Of a DNA stretch of 64,000 nucleotides, positions 25,127 to 33,950 are shown in pieces. The stretch spans positions 4,064,001 to 4,128,000 of the forward strand of contig NZ_CP042331.1 of the NCBI RefSeq assembly GCF_008253865.1. Direction: 5' to 3'. The notes under the pieces were generated by a model, which saw only the letters and a program-made list of their open reading frames with translations, was not told where the DNA came from and searched no databases. The stretch is from Bosea sp. F3-2. GTDB taxonomy: Bacteria; Pseudomonadota; Alphaproteobacteria; Rhizobiales; Beijerinckiaceae. The position numbers and the translations under genes were made by a program. Every line of letters begins with the position of its first letter. Position 1 is the first letter of the stretch.

Positions 25127-25552
25127 TCACGCCTCGTCCTTGTCCTTGTCGCCGCCGGCAACGATCTGGCGGCCGAGAATGGCGCCGAGCACAACGACAC
25201 CGCCAGCGACCACCATGCGCCAGCTCAACCGCGGACCGATCAGCTTCGCGGCCAGCGGCGCAGCAGCGAGCGCCGCCGCGGCAATGGGGCGTGGCGGCCG
25301 TCGCCTGTTCTTGACGAAAAGCCCGATGCAGAAGGCCAGTAGAGCCGCCGCGAACAGACCGCCCGCGATCCACAGACTCGCAGCGATCGCGCCGTAGCGA
25401 AGCGCCAGCAGCGTGTGCAGGGCGTTCAGTGCGTAGCCGGCCGCGCAGAGCAGCAGCAAAGCGGCGAGACCGAACAGACCGTAGACGGTGACGTTGCGCC
25501 TCACCGCCCCGGAAACCTCCGAAGCAATGAAGGATCCGAGCCCCCCAAGCAT
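25127..25552 (-). CDS. Membrane protein of the DUF1469 / phage-holin-superfamily-III type
   Basis: 141 residues with two strong central membrane segments (about 22-45 and 52-78) and a third hydrophobic stretch near 112-130. It resembles the DUF1469/YqjE-like group that accompanies DUF883/YqjD-like proteins. It follows the DUF883-like gene by 2 nt (TGACCATG), so the two are co-translated. The operon has an exact EcfG promoter. The role in Enterobacteria is stationary-phase membrane association; here it is inferred to be stress-related. Confidence 0.7.
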   Translation of the reverse strand: MLGGLGSFIASEVSGAVRRNVTVYGLFGLAALLLLCAAGYALNALHTLLALRYGAIAASLWIAGGLFAAALLAFCIGLFVKNRRRPPRPIAAAALAAAPLAAKLIGPRLSWRMVVAGGVVVLGAILGRQIVAGGDKDKDEA

Positions 25553-25554
25553 GG

Positions 25555-25914
25555 TCAGCGCGCCGAAAGATAGCCGACGAACAGCCCCACCGCGGCCGCC
25601 AGCCCGAGGGCACGCAGCGGCCGCTCGCGGATTTCATCCTCGATCAGCCTTTGCAGCTCCGTCGCCTGCTCCTTGGCGACATCGACCATCTTGTCGGTAT
25701 CGACGCCGACGGCGCGCAGGCGATCCGTCACGGTCGCGGCGATCTCCTCGGCGCTGCGGGCCAGAGTGTCCTCCAGAGCGCTCGCCTGACGCTTGGCGCG
25801 TGCACCAGCCTGACGCGCCTCCGCCGAAACCTCCTCGGCGCCGGCTTCGACTTCGGCTTTCGCCCGCCTGGCTGCGGCGGCGGCCTGACGTTTCGCGGAT
25901 GTCGTGGTTGCCAT
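25555..25914 (-). CDS. ElaB/YqjD/DUF883-like membrane-anchored helical protein
   Basis: 119 residues. Residues about 1-95 are a highly charged Ala-rich helix (coiled-coil-like). The C-terminus RPLRALGLAAAVGLFVGYLSAR is a tail-anchor membrane segment with the ERPLRALGLA motif typical of ElaB/YqjD/DUF883 proteins, which are expressed in stationary phase and bind ribosomes in E. coli. The ATG at 25914 begins the helix. An exact EcfG promoter lies 90 nt upstream, and the DUF1469-like gene follows after 2 nt. Confidence 0.8.
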   Translation of the reverse strand: MATTTSAKRQAAAAARRAKAEVEAGAEEVSAEARQAGARAKRQASALEDTLARSAEEIAATVTDRLRAVGVDTDKMVDVAKEQATELQRLIEDEIRERPLRALGLAAAVGLFVGYLSAR

Positions 25915-26003
25915 GTCGATCGGTTCCTGTGGTGGGAGCGGAATGGTGCCGGGGCGACAGCGGCGCCGCAAGTGGCTCTGCGCAGGTGCCTCGCACCTGT
26001 CGC

Positions 26004-26029
26004 AACGTGCCGGCCGCGGATTCTGTTCC
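26004..26029 (-). promoter_or_regulatory. EcfG-type promoter, exact consensus (minus)
   Basis: On the minus strand GGAAC (26029-26025), N17, CGTT (26007-26004), 90 nt upstream of the DUF883-like ATG. The 289-nt gap between this operon and the AI-2E gene holds this promoter and repeat elements (26070-26202) only. Confidence 0.72.
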
Positions 26030-26069
26030 GCAGCGCGCTCGGCTCGTTGTTTTATCGCATTTTCTTCAC

Positions 26070-26202
26070 GCGAACCGGTGTCCACTTCGCTCGAAAATGC
26101 TCTAGATCGCCGTGCGTCCTTTCGGACGCGAAGTGGCGATCCAGCTCTTTGTTTGAGCATCGGACTTCTCCGAAAAGTGGATTCCACTTTTCGGTCCGAT
26201 GC
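26070..26202. repeat. Repeat mosaic including palindromic family B copy 2
   Basis: 26157-26202 is a near-exact copy of the family B hairpin (outer GCATCGGA / TCCGATGC, inner CGAAAAGTGG / CCACTTTTCG). Before it, 26070-26104 carries a segment (CCGGTGTCCACTTCGC, then GAAAATGCTCTAG) of a kind I associate with another dispersed Rhizobiales repeat. The block ends 1 nt before the AI-2E stop. Confidence 0.7.
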
Positions 26203-26203
26203 T

Positions 26204-27337
26204 CTAGGCGGGCTGGGCTTCGCGCGCCTCCGCGGCTTCAGCCTCGGCCTTCTCGCGCCGGTAGCGGGCGAATTCCTCCTGCGCCACCATGGCGACGATG
26301 ACCATCGGCGTCGAGAGCACGGCGCCGATCGGCCCCCAGAGCCAGAGCCAGAAGATGAAGGCAATGAAGACCAGGAACGGCGAGATCGTCAGCCGGTTGC
26401 CGACGAAGACGGGAGTGACCGCGTTACCCTCGACGAGATGCAACACGTAATAGGCCGCAGCCGGCCAGAGCGCGGTGAGGACCGACGGCGCATCGAGCAG
26501 CGCGCCCGCCAACAGCAGGACGGCGACGATGACCGGCCCGATGAAGGCGAGATAATTGAGCAGGAAGGCGAGCGCGCCCCAGAAAACCGGGAACGGCAGC
26601 CCGGCGAGCCAGGCGATGGTCATGGTCAGCAGGCCCATGCCGAGATTGATCACCGTCACCAGGGCGAAGTAGCGCGCCACCCGCGCCTCGATCTCCTCGA
26701 AGAAGGAGCCGGCGGAACGACGCGCGCCCCGGCCGAGGCAGAGCCGGAGTATGCGGGCCTTGAGATGGCGCCGCGTCGCCAGCCAGAAATAGACGGTGGC
26801 GACGAAGATCAGCATGCCGCCCGCCGCCGTCGAGGACGACAGGGCGAGGTCGAAGAGCGGATTCCCCTGCGAGACGCTGAGCTCGGCGCCCTTGCCGGTG
26901 AGCGAGGCGATGCTGCGCCTGAATTCGTCCATGAAGGCGAAGACGCCGGCGAGCTTGGTCTGGAGCGCCGCCATCATGGCGGGGACCTGATCGCTCCAGC
27001 CAGCGACGGGAACCGCCAGGATCGTGACCGCACCGAACATCAGGCCGATGATGAGCAGGACGACAAGCCCCGCGGCCGCATGCTGCGGCACGCCGTAGCG
27101 GGCGAGCCAATCGACCAGAGGGCCGAGGACCAGGCCGAAGATGACACCCGCCATCACCGGCATGGCGATGACCTTGGTCAGCGCCAGCGATGCCGTGACG
27201 AGGATGACGAAGATGCCGACGATCGCATAGCGGAGGATGAGATCATGCTCGTAGGGCGTGACCTCCTGTGTCTCCTCCACCGGTTCCGGTTCCGCCATGT
27301 AGCGCGGAAACGGCCGCCAGGCCGATGAGCTGAGCAT
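26204..27337 (-). CDS. AI-2E/PerM family membrane transporter
   Basis: 377 residues with about eight hydrophobic segments arranged as in the UPF0118/AI-2E family: pairs near the N-terminus, a central soluble region of about residues 110-210, and a C-terminal group. The family landmarks include the Pro-containing LNYLAFIGPVI and the C-terminal LWLWGPIGAVLSTPM. Substrates are various or unknown. The ATG at 27337 has GGAAG and AGGA before it; one at 27298 is possible. It is monocistronic, upstream of no gene on its strand for 260 nt. Confidence 0.85.
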   Translation of the reverse strand: MLSSSAWRPFPRYMAEPEPVEETQEVTPYEHDLILRYAIVGIFVILVTASLALTKVIAMPVMAGVIFGLVLGPLVDWLARYGVPQHAAAGLVVLLIIGLMFGAVTILAVPVAGWSDQVPAMMAALQTKLAGVFAFMDEFRRSIASLTGKGAELSVSQGNPLFDLALSSSTAAGGMLIFVATVYFWLATRRHLKARILRLCLGRGARRSAGSFFEEIEARVARYFALVTVINLGMGLLTMTIAWLAGLPFPVFWGALAFLLNYLAFIGPVIVAVLLLAGALLDAPSVLTALWPAAAYYVLHLVEGNAVTPVFVGNRLTISPFLVFIAFIFWLWLWGPIGAVLSTPMVIVAMVAQEEFARYRREKAEAEAAEAREAQPA

Positions 27338-27411
27338 GTTCCTGCTTCCAACCGCGCCCCCTGGCACGACGGAGCGTCAACGCGGGAGGGATCGGCCGGG
27401 TTCCGGCAGGT

Positions 27412-30400
27412 TCAGTGCGCCTCGTCCCAGTTGTCGGCGGCGCGGGCCTCGACCGCCAGCGGCACGCGGAGCTGCACCGCCGGATGCGGGGCATCGACCA
27501 TCACCTTCTCGATGATGGGCAGCGTCTTGGCGACCTCCTCCTCCGGCACCTCGAAGACGAGCTCGTCATGCACCTGCAGCAGCATGCGCGCATTGAGCCG
27601 GTTGGCGGTGAGCGCCGCATCCATGCGGATCATCGCCCGGCGGATGATGTCGGCGGCCGAGCCCTGGATCGGCGCGTTGATCGCCTGCCGCTCGACGAAG
27701 GCGCGCTCGGACGGGTTCTTCGAGGCGACCGCCGGGAAGTGGCAGACGCGGCCGAAGATCGTCGTGACCTGACCATGGGCGCGGACATGCGTCTTGGTCT
27801 GATCCATGTAGTCACGGATGCCAGGGAAGCGCTCGAAATACTTGCGGATATAGGCGCTCGCCTCCTCGCGGCCGATGCCGAGCTGGTTGGCGAGGCCGAA
27901 GGCCGAGATGCCGTAGATGATGCCGAAATTGATCGCCTTGGCGCGGCGGCGGACCTCGCTCGGCATGCCCTGAACCGGCACGCCGAACATCTCGGAGGCC
28001 GTCATCGCGTGGATGTCGATGCCATCGGCAAAAGCCTGCCGCAGTTGCGGGATCTCGGCGATATGGGCGAGCAGGCGCAGTTCGATCTGGCTGTAGTCGG
28101 CCGAGACCAGCTTGAAGCCTTTCTCCGGCACGAAGGCCGTCCTGATCTTGCGCCCGGCCTCGGTGCGGATCGGGATGTTCTGCAGATTGGGCTCGGAGGA
28201 GGAGAGCCGGCCCGTCGTGGTCGCGGCCAGCGCATAGGAGGTGTGGACCCGGTTGGTCTGCGGGTTCACATAGCCCGGCAGCGAGTCCGTATAGGTCGAT
28301 TTGAGCTTGGCGAGCTGGCGCCAGTCCAAGATCTTGGAGGGCAGCGCGTGGCCCTGCTCGGCCAGGTCCTCGAGCACGCCGGCACCCGTCGCCCATTGCC
28401 CGGTCGCGGTCTTCTTGGCGCCCTCCAGCCCCATCTTGCCGAACAGGATGTCGCCAAGCTGCTTCGGGCTGCCGATGGTGAACTTTTCGCCGGCGAGCTC
28501 GTAGATCTCGTCCTCCAGCCGCGCCAGCCCCTGCGCGAAATCGCCGGAGAGGCGGGACAGGATCTGCCGGTCGATGGCGATGCCGCGCGCCTCCATGGCG
28601 GCGAGCACGGCGACCATCGGCCGTTCCAGTACCTCGTAGACGGCGGTCTTCTTTTCAGCTGCGAGCCGCGGCTTCAGCGCAAGCCAGAGACGAAACGTGA
28701 CGTCGGCATCCTCGGCGGCGTAATCGGTCGCCCTGTCGAGCGGGACCTTGTCGAAGGTGACCTGCGATTTGCCGGTGCCGGCGACCTGAGAATACGGAAT
28801 CGTCTCATGGCCGAGATGGAGTTCCGAGAGCTTGTCCATGCCGTGGCTGTTGCTGCCGGCATCGAGCGCATAGGAGATCAGCATCGTGTCCTCGATCGGG
28901 GACACGGCGACGCCATGGCGCTCCAGCACCAGCAGGTCGTATTTCAGGTTCTGGCCGATCTTGAGCACGCCCTTGTCGGCCAGCAGGGGCTTCAGCGCCG
29001 CGACGGCCTGCGCCAATGGGATCTGCTCCGGGAGCAGCCCTTCGTCGAAAAGGCCGCCATCGCCGGCGCGATGCTGCAACGGGATATAGCAGGCGCGGCC
29101 GGGCGCGACGGCGAGCGAGATGCCGACGAGATCGGCCTGCATCGCATCGAGCGAGTTCGTCTCGATGTCGAGCGCGACATGGCCGGCCTCATAAGCCCAG
29201 CCGATCCAGCGTTCGAGATCGGCGAGCGTGCGCAGGCATTCGTATTTGGAGCGATCGATCTTGGCCACGATCGCCTCGTTCTTGCGGGTGGCGGCGAGAT
29301 CGGCCGGCTTCATCCAGCCGGCCTCGCCGCCTGTCGCCTCGGGCAGGGTGGCGGTCGGAGAAGGCGCGGCCGGCGTCGTGGCTGAGACTGCATCTTCGAT
29401 GACATCGGCGCCGGCATAGAGTGCCTTGAGCTCGGCCGCGCGGGAACCGCCGGGAGCCAGCGCCGGATCAGCATCGACGGCGCCGACATCGGCCTCATAG
29501 GCCTCGGCGACGCGCTTGGTGATGGTGGTGAACTCCATCGCCTTGAGGAAGGCGATGAGCTTCGCCGGGTCCGGCTGCTCCAGCGTCAAGGTCTCAAGCG
29601 GCGTCTCGACCTCAACGTCGTCGACGAGGCTGACGAGCTTGTGCGAGATGCGGACCTTCTCGACCACCTCGGGGTTGGTCAGCGTCTCCCGGCGCTTCGG
29701 CTGCTTGATCTCGCCGGCGCGGGCCAGCAGGGTTTCAAGATCGCCATATTCGCCGATGAGCTGGGCCGCCGTCTTGATACCGATGCCGGGTGCGCCCGGC
29801 ACGTTGTCGGTGGCATCGCCGGCAAGCGCCTGCACATCCGTGACCTTGTCCGGGGTGACACCGAAATACTCGACCACCTCCGGCTCGCCGATGCGGCGCT
29901 CGGCGCGGAAGCCGGCGCCCTTCTTCTGGTCGCCAGAGGCTGGGTCGTACATCGCGACGCCCGGCCGCACGAGCTGCATCAGGTCTTTATCCGCCGAAAC
30001 GATCAGCACCTCGGCGCCTGCCTCGCGCGCCTGCTTGGCATAGGTCGCGATCAGGTCGTCGGCCTCGTAGACATCCTGCTCGACCGGGATGAGGCCGAAG
30101 GCGCGCACGGCCTCGCGCATCAGCGGGAACTGGGGAATGAGATCGGCCGGCGGGTCGGAGCGATTGCCCTTATAGGCCGGGTAGATCGCCTTGCGGAACG
30201 AGTTCTCCGACTTGTCGAAGACAATGGCGAGATGGGTCGGCTTCACGCCGAGCACGCCCTCGCGCACGAACTGGAACAGCTTCGTCGCGAAGAGCCGGAC
30301 CGCGCCGGAAGGCAAACCATCCGAGCGCGACAGGTATTTCCGGTCCTGATTGATCGACTGGAAATAGGCTCGGAAGATGAAGTTCGAGCCGTCGACCAAG

Positions 30401-30453
30401 AAGAGGTGGTCGCCGGGCTTCAGGGCGGGGGCGGTCGCAGCTGTATCGCTCAT
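27412..30453 (-). CDS. polA: DNA polymerase I
   Basis: 1013 residues. Residues about 15-290 are the 5'-3' exonuclease/flap domain (LFLVDGSNFIFRAYF). The 3'-5' exonuclease domain is present with VALDIETNSLDAMQADLVGI (catalytic DxE retained). The last about 400 residues are the family A polymerase: motif A SADYSQIELRLLAHI, motif B RRRAKAINFGIIYGIS, motif C QVHDELVFEVP. It acts in repair and Okazaki-fragment processing. I chose the ATG at 30453, which gives the normal N-terminus. It stands alone. The three domains appear complete. Confidence 0.96.
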   Translation of the reverse strand: MSDTAATAPALKPGDHLFLVDGSNFIFRAYFQSINQDRKYLSRSDGLPSGAVRLFATKLFQFVREGVLGVKPTHLAIVFDKSENSFRKAIYPAYKGNRSDPPADLIPQFPLMREAVRAFGLIPVEQDVYEADDLIATYAKQAREAGAEVLIVSADKDLMQLVRPGVAMYDPASGDQKKGAGFRAERRIGEPEVVEYFGVTPDKVTDVQALAGDATDNVPGAPGIGIKTAAQLIGEYGDLETLLARAGEIKQPKRRETLTNPEVVEKVRISHKLVSLVDDVEVETPLETLTLEQPDPAKLIAFLKAMEFTTITKRVAEAYEADVGAVDADPALAPGGSRAAELKALYAGADVIEDAVSATTPAAPSPTATLPEATGGEAGWMKPADLAATRKNEAIVAKIDRSKYECLRTLADLERWIGWAYEAGHVALDIETNSLDAMQADLVGISLAVAPGRACYIPLQHRAGDGGLFDEGLLPEQIPLAQAVAALKPLLADKGVLKIGQNLKYDLLVLERHGVAVSPIEDTMLISYALDAGSNSHGMDKLSELHLGHETIPYSQVAGTGKSQVTFDKVPLDRATDYAAEDADVTFRLWLALKPRLAAEKKTAVYEVLERPMVAVLAAMEARGIAIDRQILSRLSGDFAQGLARLEDEIYELAGEKFTIGSPKQLGDILFGKMGLEGAKKTATGQWATGAGVLEDLAEQGHALPSKILDWRQLAKLKSTYTDSLPGYVNPQTNRVHTSYALAATTTGRLSSSEPNLQNIPIRTEAGRKIRTAFVPEKGFKLVSADYSQIELRLLAHIAEIPQLRQAFADGIDIHAMTASEMFGVPVQGMPSEVRRRAKAINFGIIYGISAFGLANQLGIGREEASAYIRKYFERFPGIRDYMDQTKTHVRAHGQVTTIFGRVCHFPAVASKNPSERAFVERQAINAPIQGSAADIIRRAMIRMDAALTANRLNARMLLQVHDELVFEVPEEEVAKTLPIIEKVMVDAPHPAVQLRVPLAVEARAADNWDEAH

Positions 30454-30588
30454 GGCGCGGACCATAAGCGGGCGCGCGCGGCCGGTCCATCGCATCGAGC
30501 CTGCGATTCGCAGCAAGCTGGCCAAAACACGTCAGGAGCGAAACGGGACGCCAAGCCGCTTTAGGAGACCTATCTGTTTGGAAACTCC

Positions 30589-30710
30589 AGCCCTCATCCT
30601 GAGGAGCACCGTCAGGCGCGTCTCGAAGGATGGTCCAGCTATCTCCTGAGCCTCCTGGAGCATCCTTCGAGACGCCGTTCCTGCCGGAATGGCTCCCCAG
30701 GATGAGGGCT
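30589..30710. repeat. Large inverted repeat, family C
   Basis: The arms are AGCCCTCATCCTGAGGAGC and GCTCCCCAGGATGAGGGCT, with an inner pair GCGTCTCGAAGGATG / CATCCTTCGAGACG around an AT-richer centre. It folds as a long hairpin between polA and gstA-like genes. This type of element is common in Rhizobiales intergenic DNA. The flanking bases (to 30731) hold nothing else I recognise. Confidence 0.8.
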
Positions 30711-30731
30711 CAGTGAATTTGCAAACGCTCT

Positions 30732-31403
30732 CTAAGCGGCCAGCACCATCCGGCGGGCCATCACGCCGCCCTGCTTGCGAAGGAAGCTGCGCAGTCGCTC
30801 CGGATAATCCGGCACCACGGCGTCGCGGACGGAGGGGCGGGCGGCCAGGGCTTTGCGCCAGGCGCGGACTTTCGGCGTGGCGTCGAACACGCCGAGATCG
30901 GCGATCGCGTCGAAGACGTCGAAGTAGCGGAAGACCGGCGCGAAGGCTGCATCGACCAGGCAGAACGCCGCGCCGGCGAAGAAGGGACCGTCCCCCAGCT
31001 CGGCCTCGACGCGGGCGAATTTGGCGCCGAGCAAGGCGAGCCTGTCGGCAAAAACCGTTTCGTCCGGGGTCGTCTCGACGATCCAGATGTCGGCGAGGAT
31101 GGACGAGGCGAATTCGATCCAGGCGCGATGCCGCGCCTTCGCCAGCGCATCCGCCGGGTGCAGCCGCGGCTGATACGCCTCGTCGAGATATTCCGCGATC
31201 ACCGCGCTCTCGAAGAGGACTTCCCCATCCACCTTCAGCACCGGCACCTTGCCGAGCGGCGAGAGTTTCAGAAACCAGTCGGGCTTGTTGGCGAGGTCGA
31301 TATCGATCCGTTCATAGGCAATCTCCTTTTCGCGCAGGACGATCGCCGCGCGCTGGACATAGGGGCAGAGGGCGAAGGAGATCAGGGTGAGCTGTGCGGG
31401 CAT
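30732..31403 (-). CDS. Glutathione S-transferase family protein
   Basis: 223 residues. The N-terminal thioredoxin-like domain has FALCPYVQRAAIVL (catalytic Cys at about residue 13) and the GSH-binding KVPVLKVDGEVLFESAVIAEYLDE pattern. The C-terminal domain is all-helical with SFFLVDAAFAP-like residues. It conjugates glutathione or reduces electrophiles in the cytoplasm. The adjacent MarR-like gene is divergent with two identical palindromic operators in the spacer, so it is probably inducible by electrophiles or phenolics. Confidence 0.92.
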   Translation of the reverse strand: MPAQLTLISFALCPYVQRAAIVLREKEIAYERIDIDLANKPDWFLKLSPLGKVPVLKVDGEVLFESAVIAEYLDEAYQPRLHPADALAKARHRAWIEFASSILADIWIVETTPDETVFADRLALLGAKFARVEAELGDGPFFAGAAFCLVDAAFAPVFRYFDVFDAIADLGVFDATPKVRAWRKALAARPSVRDAVVPDYPERLRSFLRKQGGVMARRMVLAA

Positions 31404-31433
31404 GGTCGCCTCCAGGGCAGGTATCGGTTAATC

Positions 31434-31447
31434 GATGCAATTGCATC
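31434..31447. promoter_or_regulatory. Candidate MarR operator 1 (GATGCAATTGCATC)
   Basis: Perfect 14-bp palindrome. It lies 30 nt from the GST ATG, within the divergent spacer. An identical copy sits 47 nt away. MarR repressors bind such palindromes. Inferred from symmetry and position. Confidence 0.75.
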
Positions 31448-31480
31448 CATATTGCCATGGGCGTGCCGCGCGTCAAGATT

Positions 31481-31494
31481 GATGCAATTGCATC
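31481..31494. promoter_or_regulatory. Candidate MarR operator 2 (GATGCAATTGCATC)
   Basis: Second perfect copy of the same palindrome, 20 nt before the MarR-like ATG at 31514. Extended symmetry reaches ATTGATGCAATTGCATCGAT. Two copies near the two promoters fit a shared repressor. Confidence 0.75.
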
Positions 31495-31513
31495 GATTTG
31501 CTAAGAAGCGGCG

Positions 31514-31978
31514 ATGCCGAAGCAGGAAACCCCGAGCGACGCGATCATCAGCGCCTGGATTGGCCTGCACCGGGCTCAGCGCGTGGCATTGGCCGTGGTC
31601 GAGCGCCGCCTGAAGCAGGCCGGCCTGCCGCCGCTCGCTTGGTACGATGTGCTGTGGGAGCTGGAACGCGCCGGCAAGGCGGGGCTACGGCCCTTTGCGC
31701 TGGAGAACGCGTTGCTGCTTGAACAGCACAATCTCTCCAGGCTGCTCGACCGGCTGGAGGCGCGCGGGCTGGTCGAAAGGCGGCGCTGCGAGAGCGATGG
31801 CCGCGGCCAGCTCGTTGTCGCGACACCGGCGGGCCAGGCACTGCGCCGAGAGATCTGGCCCGTCTATCGCGTTGCGATCCAGGAAGCGGTCGGCGCGCAG
31901 CTTAGCGATGCCGACGCCGGGAGGCTGGCCGAGCTTCTGGCGCCGCTCGGCCGGCAGGGTTCCGCCACTACTTCGTAA
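31514..31978 (+). CDS. MarR-family transcriptional regulator
   Basis: 154 residues, the family length. The winged helix-turn-helix lies at about residues 55-115 (LLLEQHNLSRLLDRLEARGLVERRRCESDGR, in parts), flanked by dimer helices. It is divergent from the GST gene 110 nt away and probably represses it and itself through the twin palindromes. The last 11 nt overlap the end of the convergent aldo/keto reductase gene. Confidence 0.9.
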   Translation: MPKQETPSDAIISAWIGLHRAQRVALAVVERRLKQAGLPPLAWYDVLWELERAGKAGLRPFALENALLLEQHNLSRLLDRLEARGLVERRRCESDGRGQLVVATPAGQALRREIWPVYRVAIQEAVGAQLSDADAGRLAELLAPLGRQGSATTS

Positions 31979-32906
31979 TTGCGTCGATCTCGGCGAGATC
32001 CTCGGCGCTCAGCGCCCAGTCGGCCGCCTTGACGTTGGCCGCGACCTGTTCCGGCCTGGTCGCGCCGGCGATGACGCTGGAGACGACCGGCTGGGCGGCG
32101 AGCCAGGAGAAGGCGAGCTCGACGAGGCTATGGCCGCGCGCCTCGGCAAAAGCGGTCAGCCCCTCGATCCTGCGCCAGTTGTCCTCACTGAAGATCTGGC
32201 CGGCGCGTTCCGGCAGCTTGGTCAGGCGCGCGCCTTCCGGCATCGCCGCGCCGCGCTTGTATTTGCCGGTAAGCGCGCCGTTGGCGAGCGGGAAATAGGG
32301 CAGGAGCCCCATGCCGTAATGGGCGATGGCCGGGATCAGGTCCTTCTCGGCGCCGCGCTTCAGCAGGCTGTACTCGTCCTGCGCCGAGGCGAAACCGGGA
32401 ATGCCGAGGTCGCGCGCCGTCCATTGCGCATCGGCGACCTGCCAGGCGACGACGTTGGAGCAGCCGACATAGCGCACCTTGCCCTGGCGGACGAGGTCGT
32501 CGAGGGCGCGCAGCGTCTCCTCGATCGGGGTCAGCGGGTCGGGCCGGTGAAGCTGATAGAGATCGAGCCAGTCGGTCTTCAGGCGCCGCAGCGAATCCTC
32601 GACCGCACTCATGATGTAGCGGCGCGAGCCGCCCTTCTTCACACCCTCGGCATCCATCTCCATGCCGAATTTGCTCGCCAGCACGATCTGCTTGCGCCGC
32701 GCGCCCAGCACCTCGCCAAGCGCGGTCTCGGAGCCACCGCGCTCGCCATAGATGTCGGCGGTGTCGAACAGCGTGATGCCGTGCTCGATCGCGGCATCGA
32801 CAACCTTCCGGGTCGCATCGAGATCGATGCGGCCGCCGAAATTGTTGCAGCCGAGCCCGACGAGCGAGACGCGCAGGCCCGAGCGGCCGAGATTGCGGAA
32901 TTGCAT
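31968..32906 (-). CDS. Aldo/keto reductase
   Basis: 312 residues. TIM-barrel oxidoreductase with the family motifs: FDTADIYGERGGSE (Asp and Tyr of the catalytic tetrad), the Lys in VLASKFGM, LYQLHRPD (catalytic His) and the NADPH-binding end VIAGATRPEQVAANV. The sequence resembles the YajO/IolS-like group. The ATG at 32906 begins the usual QFRNLGRSGLRVS start. It converges on the MarR gene with 11-nt overlap. The substrate is unknown; a detoxification role with the GST is possible but unproven. Confidence 0.9.
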   Translation of the reverse strand: MQFRNLGRSGLRVSLVGLGCNNFGGRIDLDATRKVVDAAIEHGITLFDTADIYGERGGSETALGEVLGARRKQIVLASKFGMEMDAEGVKKGGSRRYIMSAVEDSLRRLKTDWLDLYQLHRPDPLTPIEETLRALDDLVRQGKVRYVGCSNVVAWQVADAQWTARDLGIPGFASAQDEYSLLKRGAEKDLIPAIAHYGMGLLPYFPLANGALTGKYKRGAAMPEGARLTKLPERAGQIFSEDNWRRIEGLTAFAEARGHSLVELAFSWLAAQPVVSSVIAGATRPEQVAANVKAADWALSAEDLAEIDAITK

Positions 32907-33102
32907 GGCAGTGATCCTCCTCCGGAAGCCGCACACAGGATCAGAGCCGGAACAGGCCGACAAGCGCGGCCGCCATCAACCGCGCACTGCATCGGGCGCA
33001 GGGCGGAGCCATCGGCCGCGACAACCGTATTTGACCCAGCGCAAGGCGCGGGCACAATGATCCGGCCAGCCTATGTCCCATTGCGAACCATTGGAGATCT
33101 CG

Positions 33103-33942
33103 ATGGCTCCGTCGATCAAGAGCATCTTCACCGCCTATACCGAGGAAGGCCAGGGCGAGCTCGAATCCGCGCTCGGCTATGCCCTGTCGCTCGCGCAGCA
33201 AGCGGGTGCGCATCTGACAATCCAGGCCGCGGCGATGCGCTACGCAATCCCGGCTTCGCTGATCGGAGACTTCGGCGTCGCCTTCGTCCACGCCGAGAAC
33301 CGACGCATCGGCGTTCTGGCCGAGCGTTTCGCCGAACTCGCGCGGACCAGCGCCGACCTGGCCGGCGTGACCAGCACGATCGAGACGCCGCAGTTGGTCT
33401 ATGCCGATCTCAGCGACCGGCTCGTCAGCCTCGCCCGCGTCCACGACCTCAGCGTGCTCGATCTGGAGAAGGATGCCGCCGAGCGCGACCGCGGCCTGAT
33501 CGAAGCCGCGCTGTTCGATAGCGGCCGGCCGGTGATCATCGTGCCGCCGGGTTCCGAGACCTTCGCTGCCCGGCGCATCCTGATCGCCTGGGACGGCAGC
33601 GCGGGCGCGGCCCGCACGGTGGCGGAAGTCCGGCCGTTCCTGAAAGGCGCCGAGGTCGAGATTCTCTCCGTTACCGGCGAGAAGGATCTGTCGCGCTTTG
33701 TCGCCGGGGCGGAACTGGCGCCGCATCTGGCGCGACACGGCGCTTCCGTAACCGTTCGAAACGTCGCGCTGAGCGGAAAGAACGACGTAGCCGAGACGAT
33801 CCGGCAGGCCGCAACGGATTTCCGCGCCGATCTGATCGTCTGCGGCGCCTACAAGCACTCGCGGCTGCGCGAATGGCTGCTCGGCGGCGTCACGCAGTCG
33901 CTGCTGAAATCCACCCCGCTGCCGCTCTTGATGAGCCGCTGA
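33103..33942 (+). CDS. Universal stress protein (tandem UspA domains)
   Basis: 279 residues, two UspA-type domains. The first (about 1-140) is degenerate. The second has ILIAWDGS and the ATP-binding consensus end CGAYKHSRLREWLLGGVTQSLL, the G-x2-G-x9-G(S/T) motif. It is cytoplasmic. The ATG is preceded by GGAG at 6 nt. I saw no clear EcfG promoter upstream (a GGAAC at 32951 lacks a matching CGTT). It converges on typA with a large hairpin between. Confidence 0.88.
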   Translation: MAPSIKSIFTAYTEEGQGELESALGYALSLAQQAGAHLTIQAAAMRYAIPASLIGDFGVAFVHAENRRIGVLAERFAELARTSADLAGVTSTIETPQLVYADLSDRLVSLARVHDLSVLDLEKDAAERDRGLIEAALFDSGRPVIIVPPGSETFAARRILIAWDGSAGAARTVAEVRPFLKGAEVEILSVTGEKDLSRFVAGAELAPHLARHGASVTVRNVALSGKNDVAETIRQAATDFRADLIVCGAYKHSRLREWLLGGVTQSLLKSTPLPLLMSR

Positions 33943-33950
33943 GGCACAAT

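Noticed and set aside
32951..32975. EcfG promoter before the universal stress protein
   Set aside because: GGAAC is present, but no CGTT or close variant lies 16-17 nt downstream.
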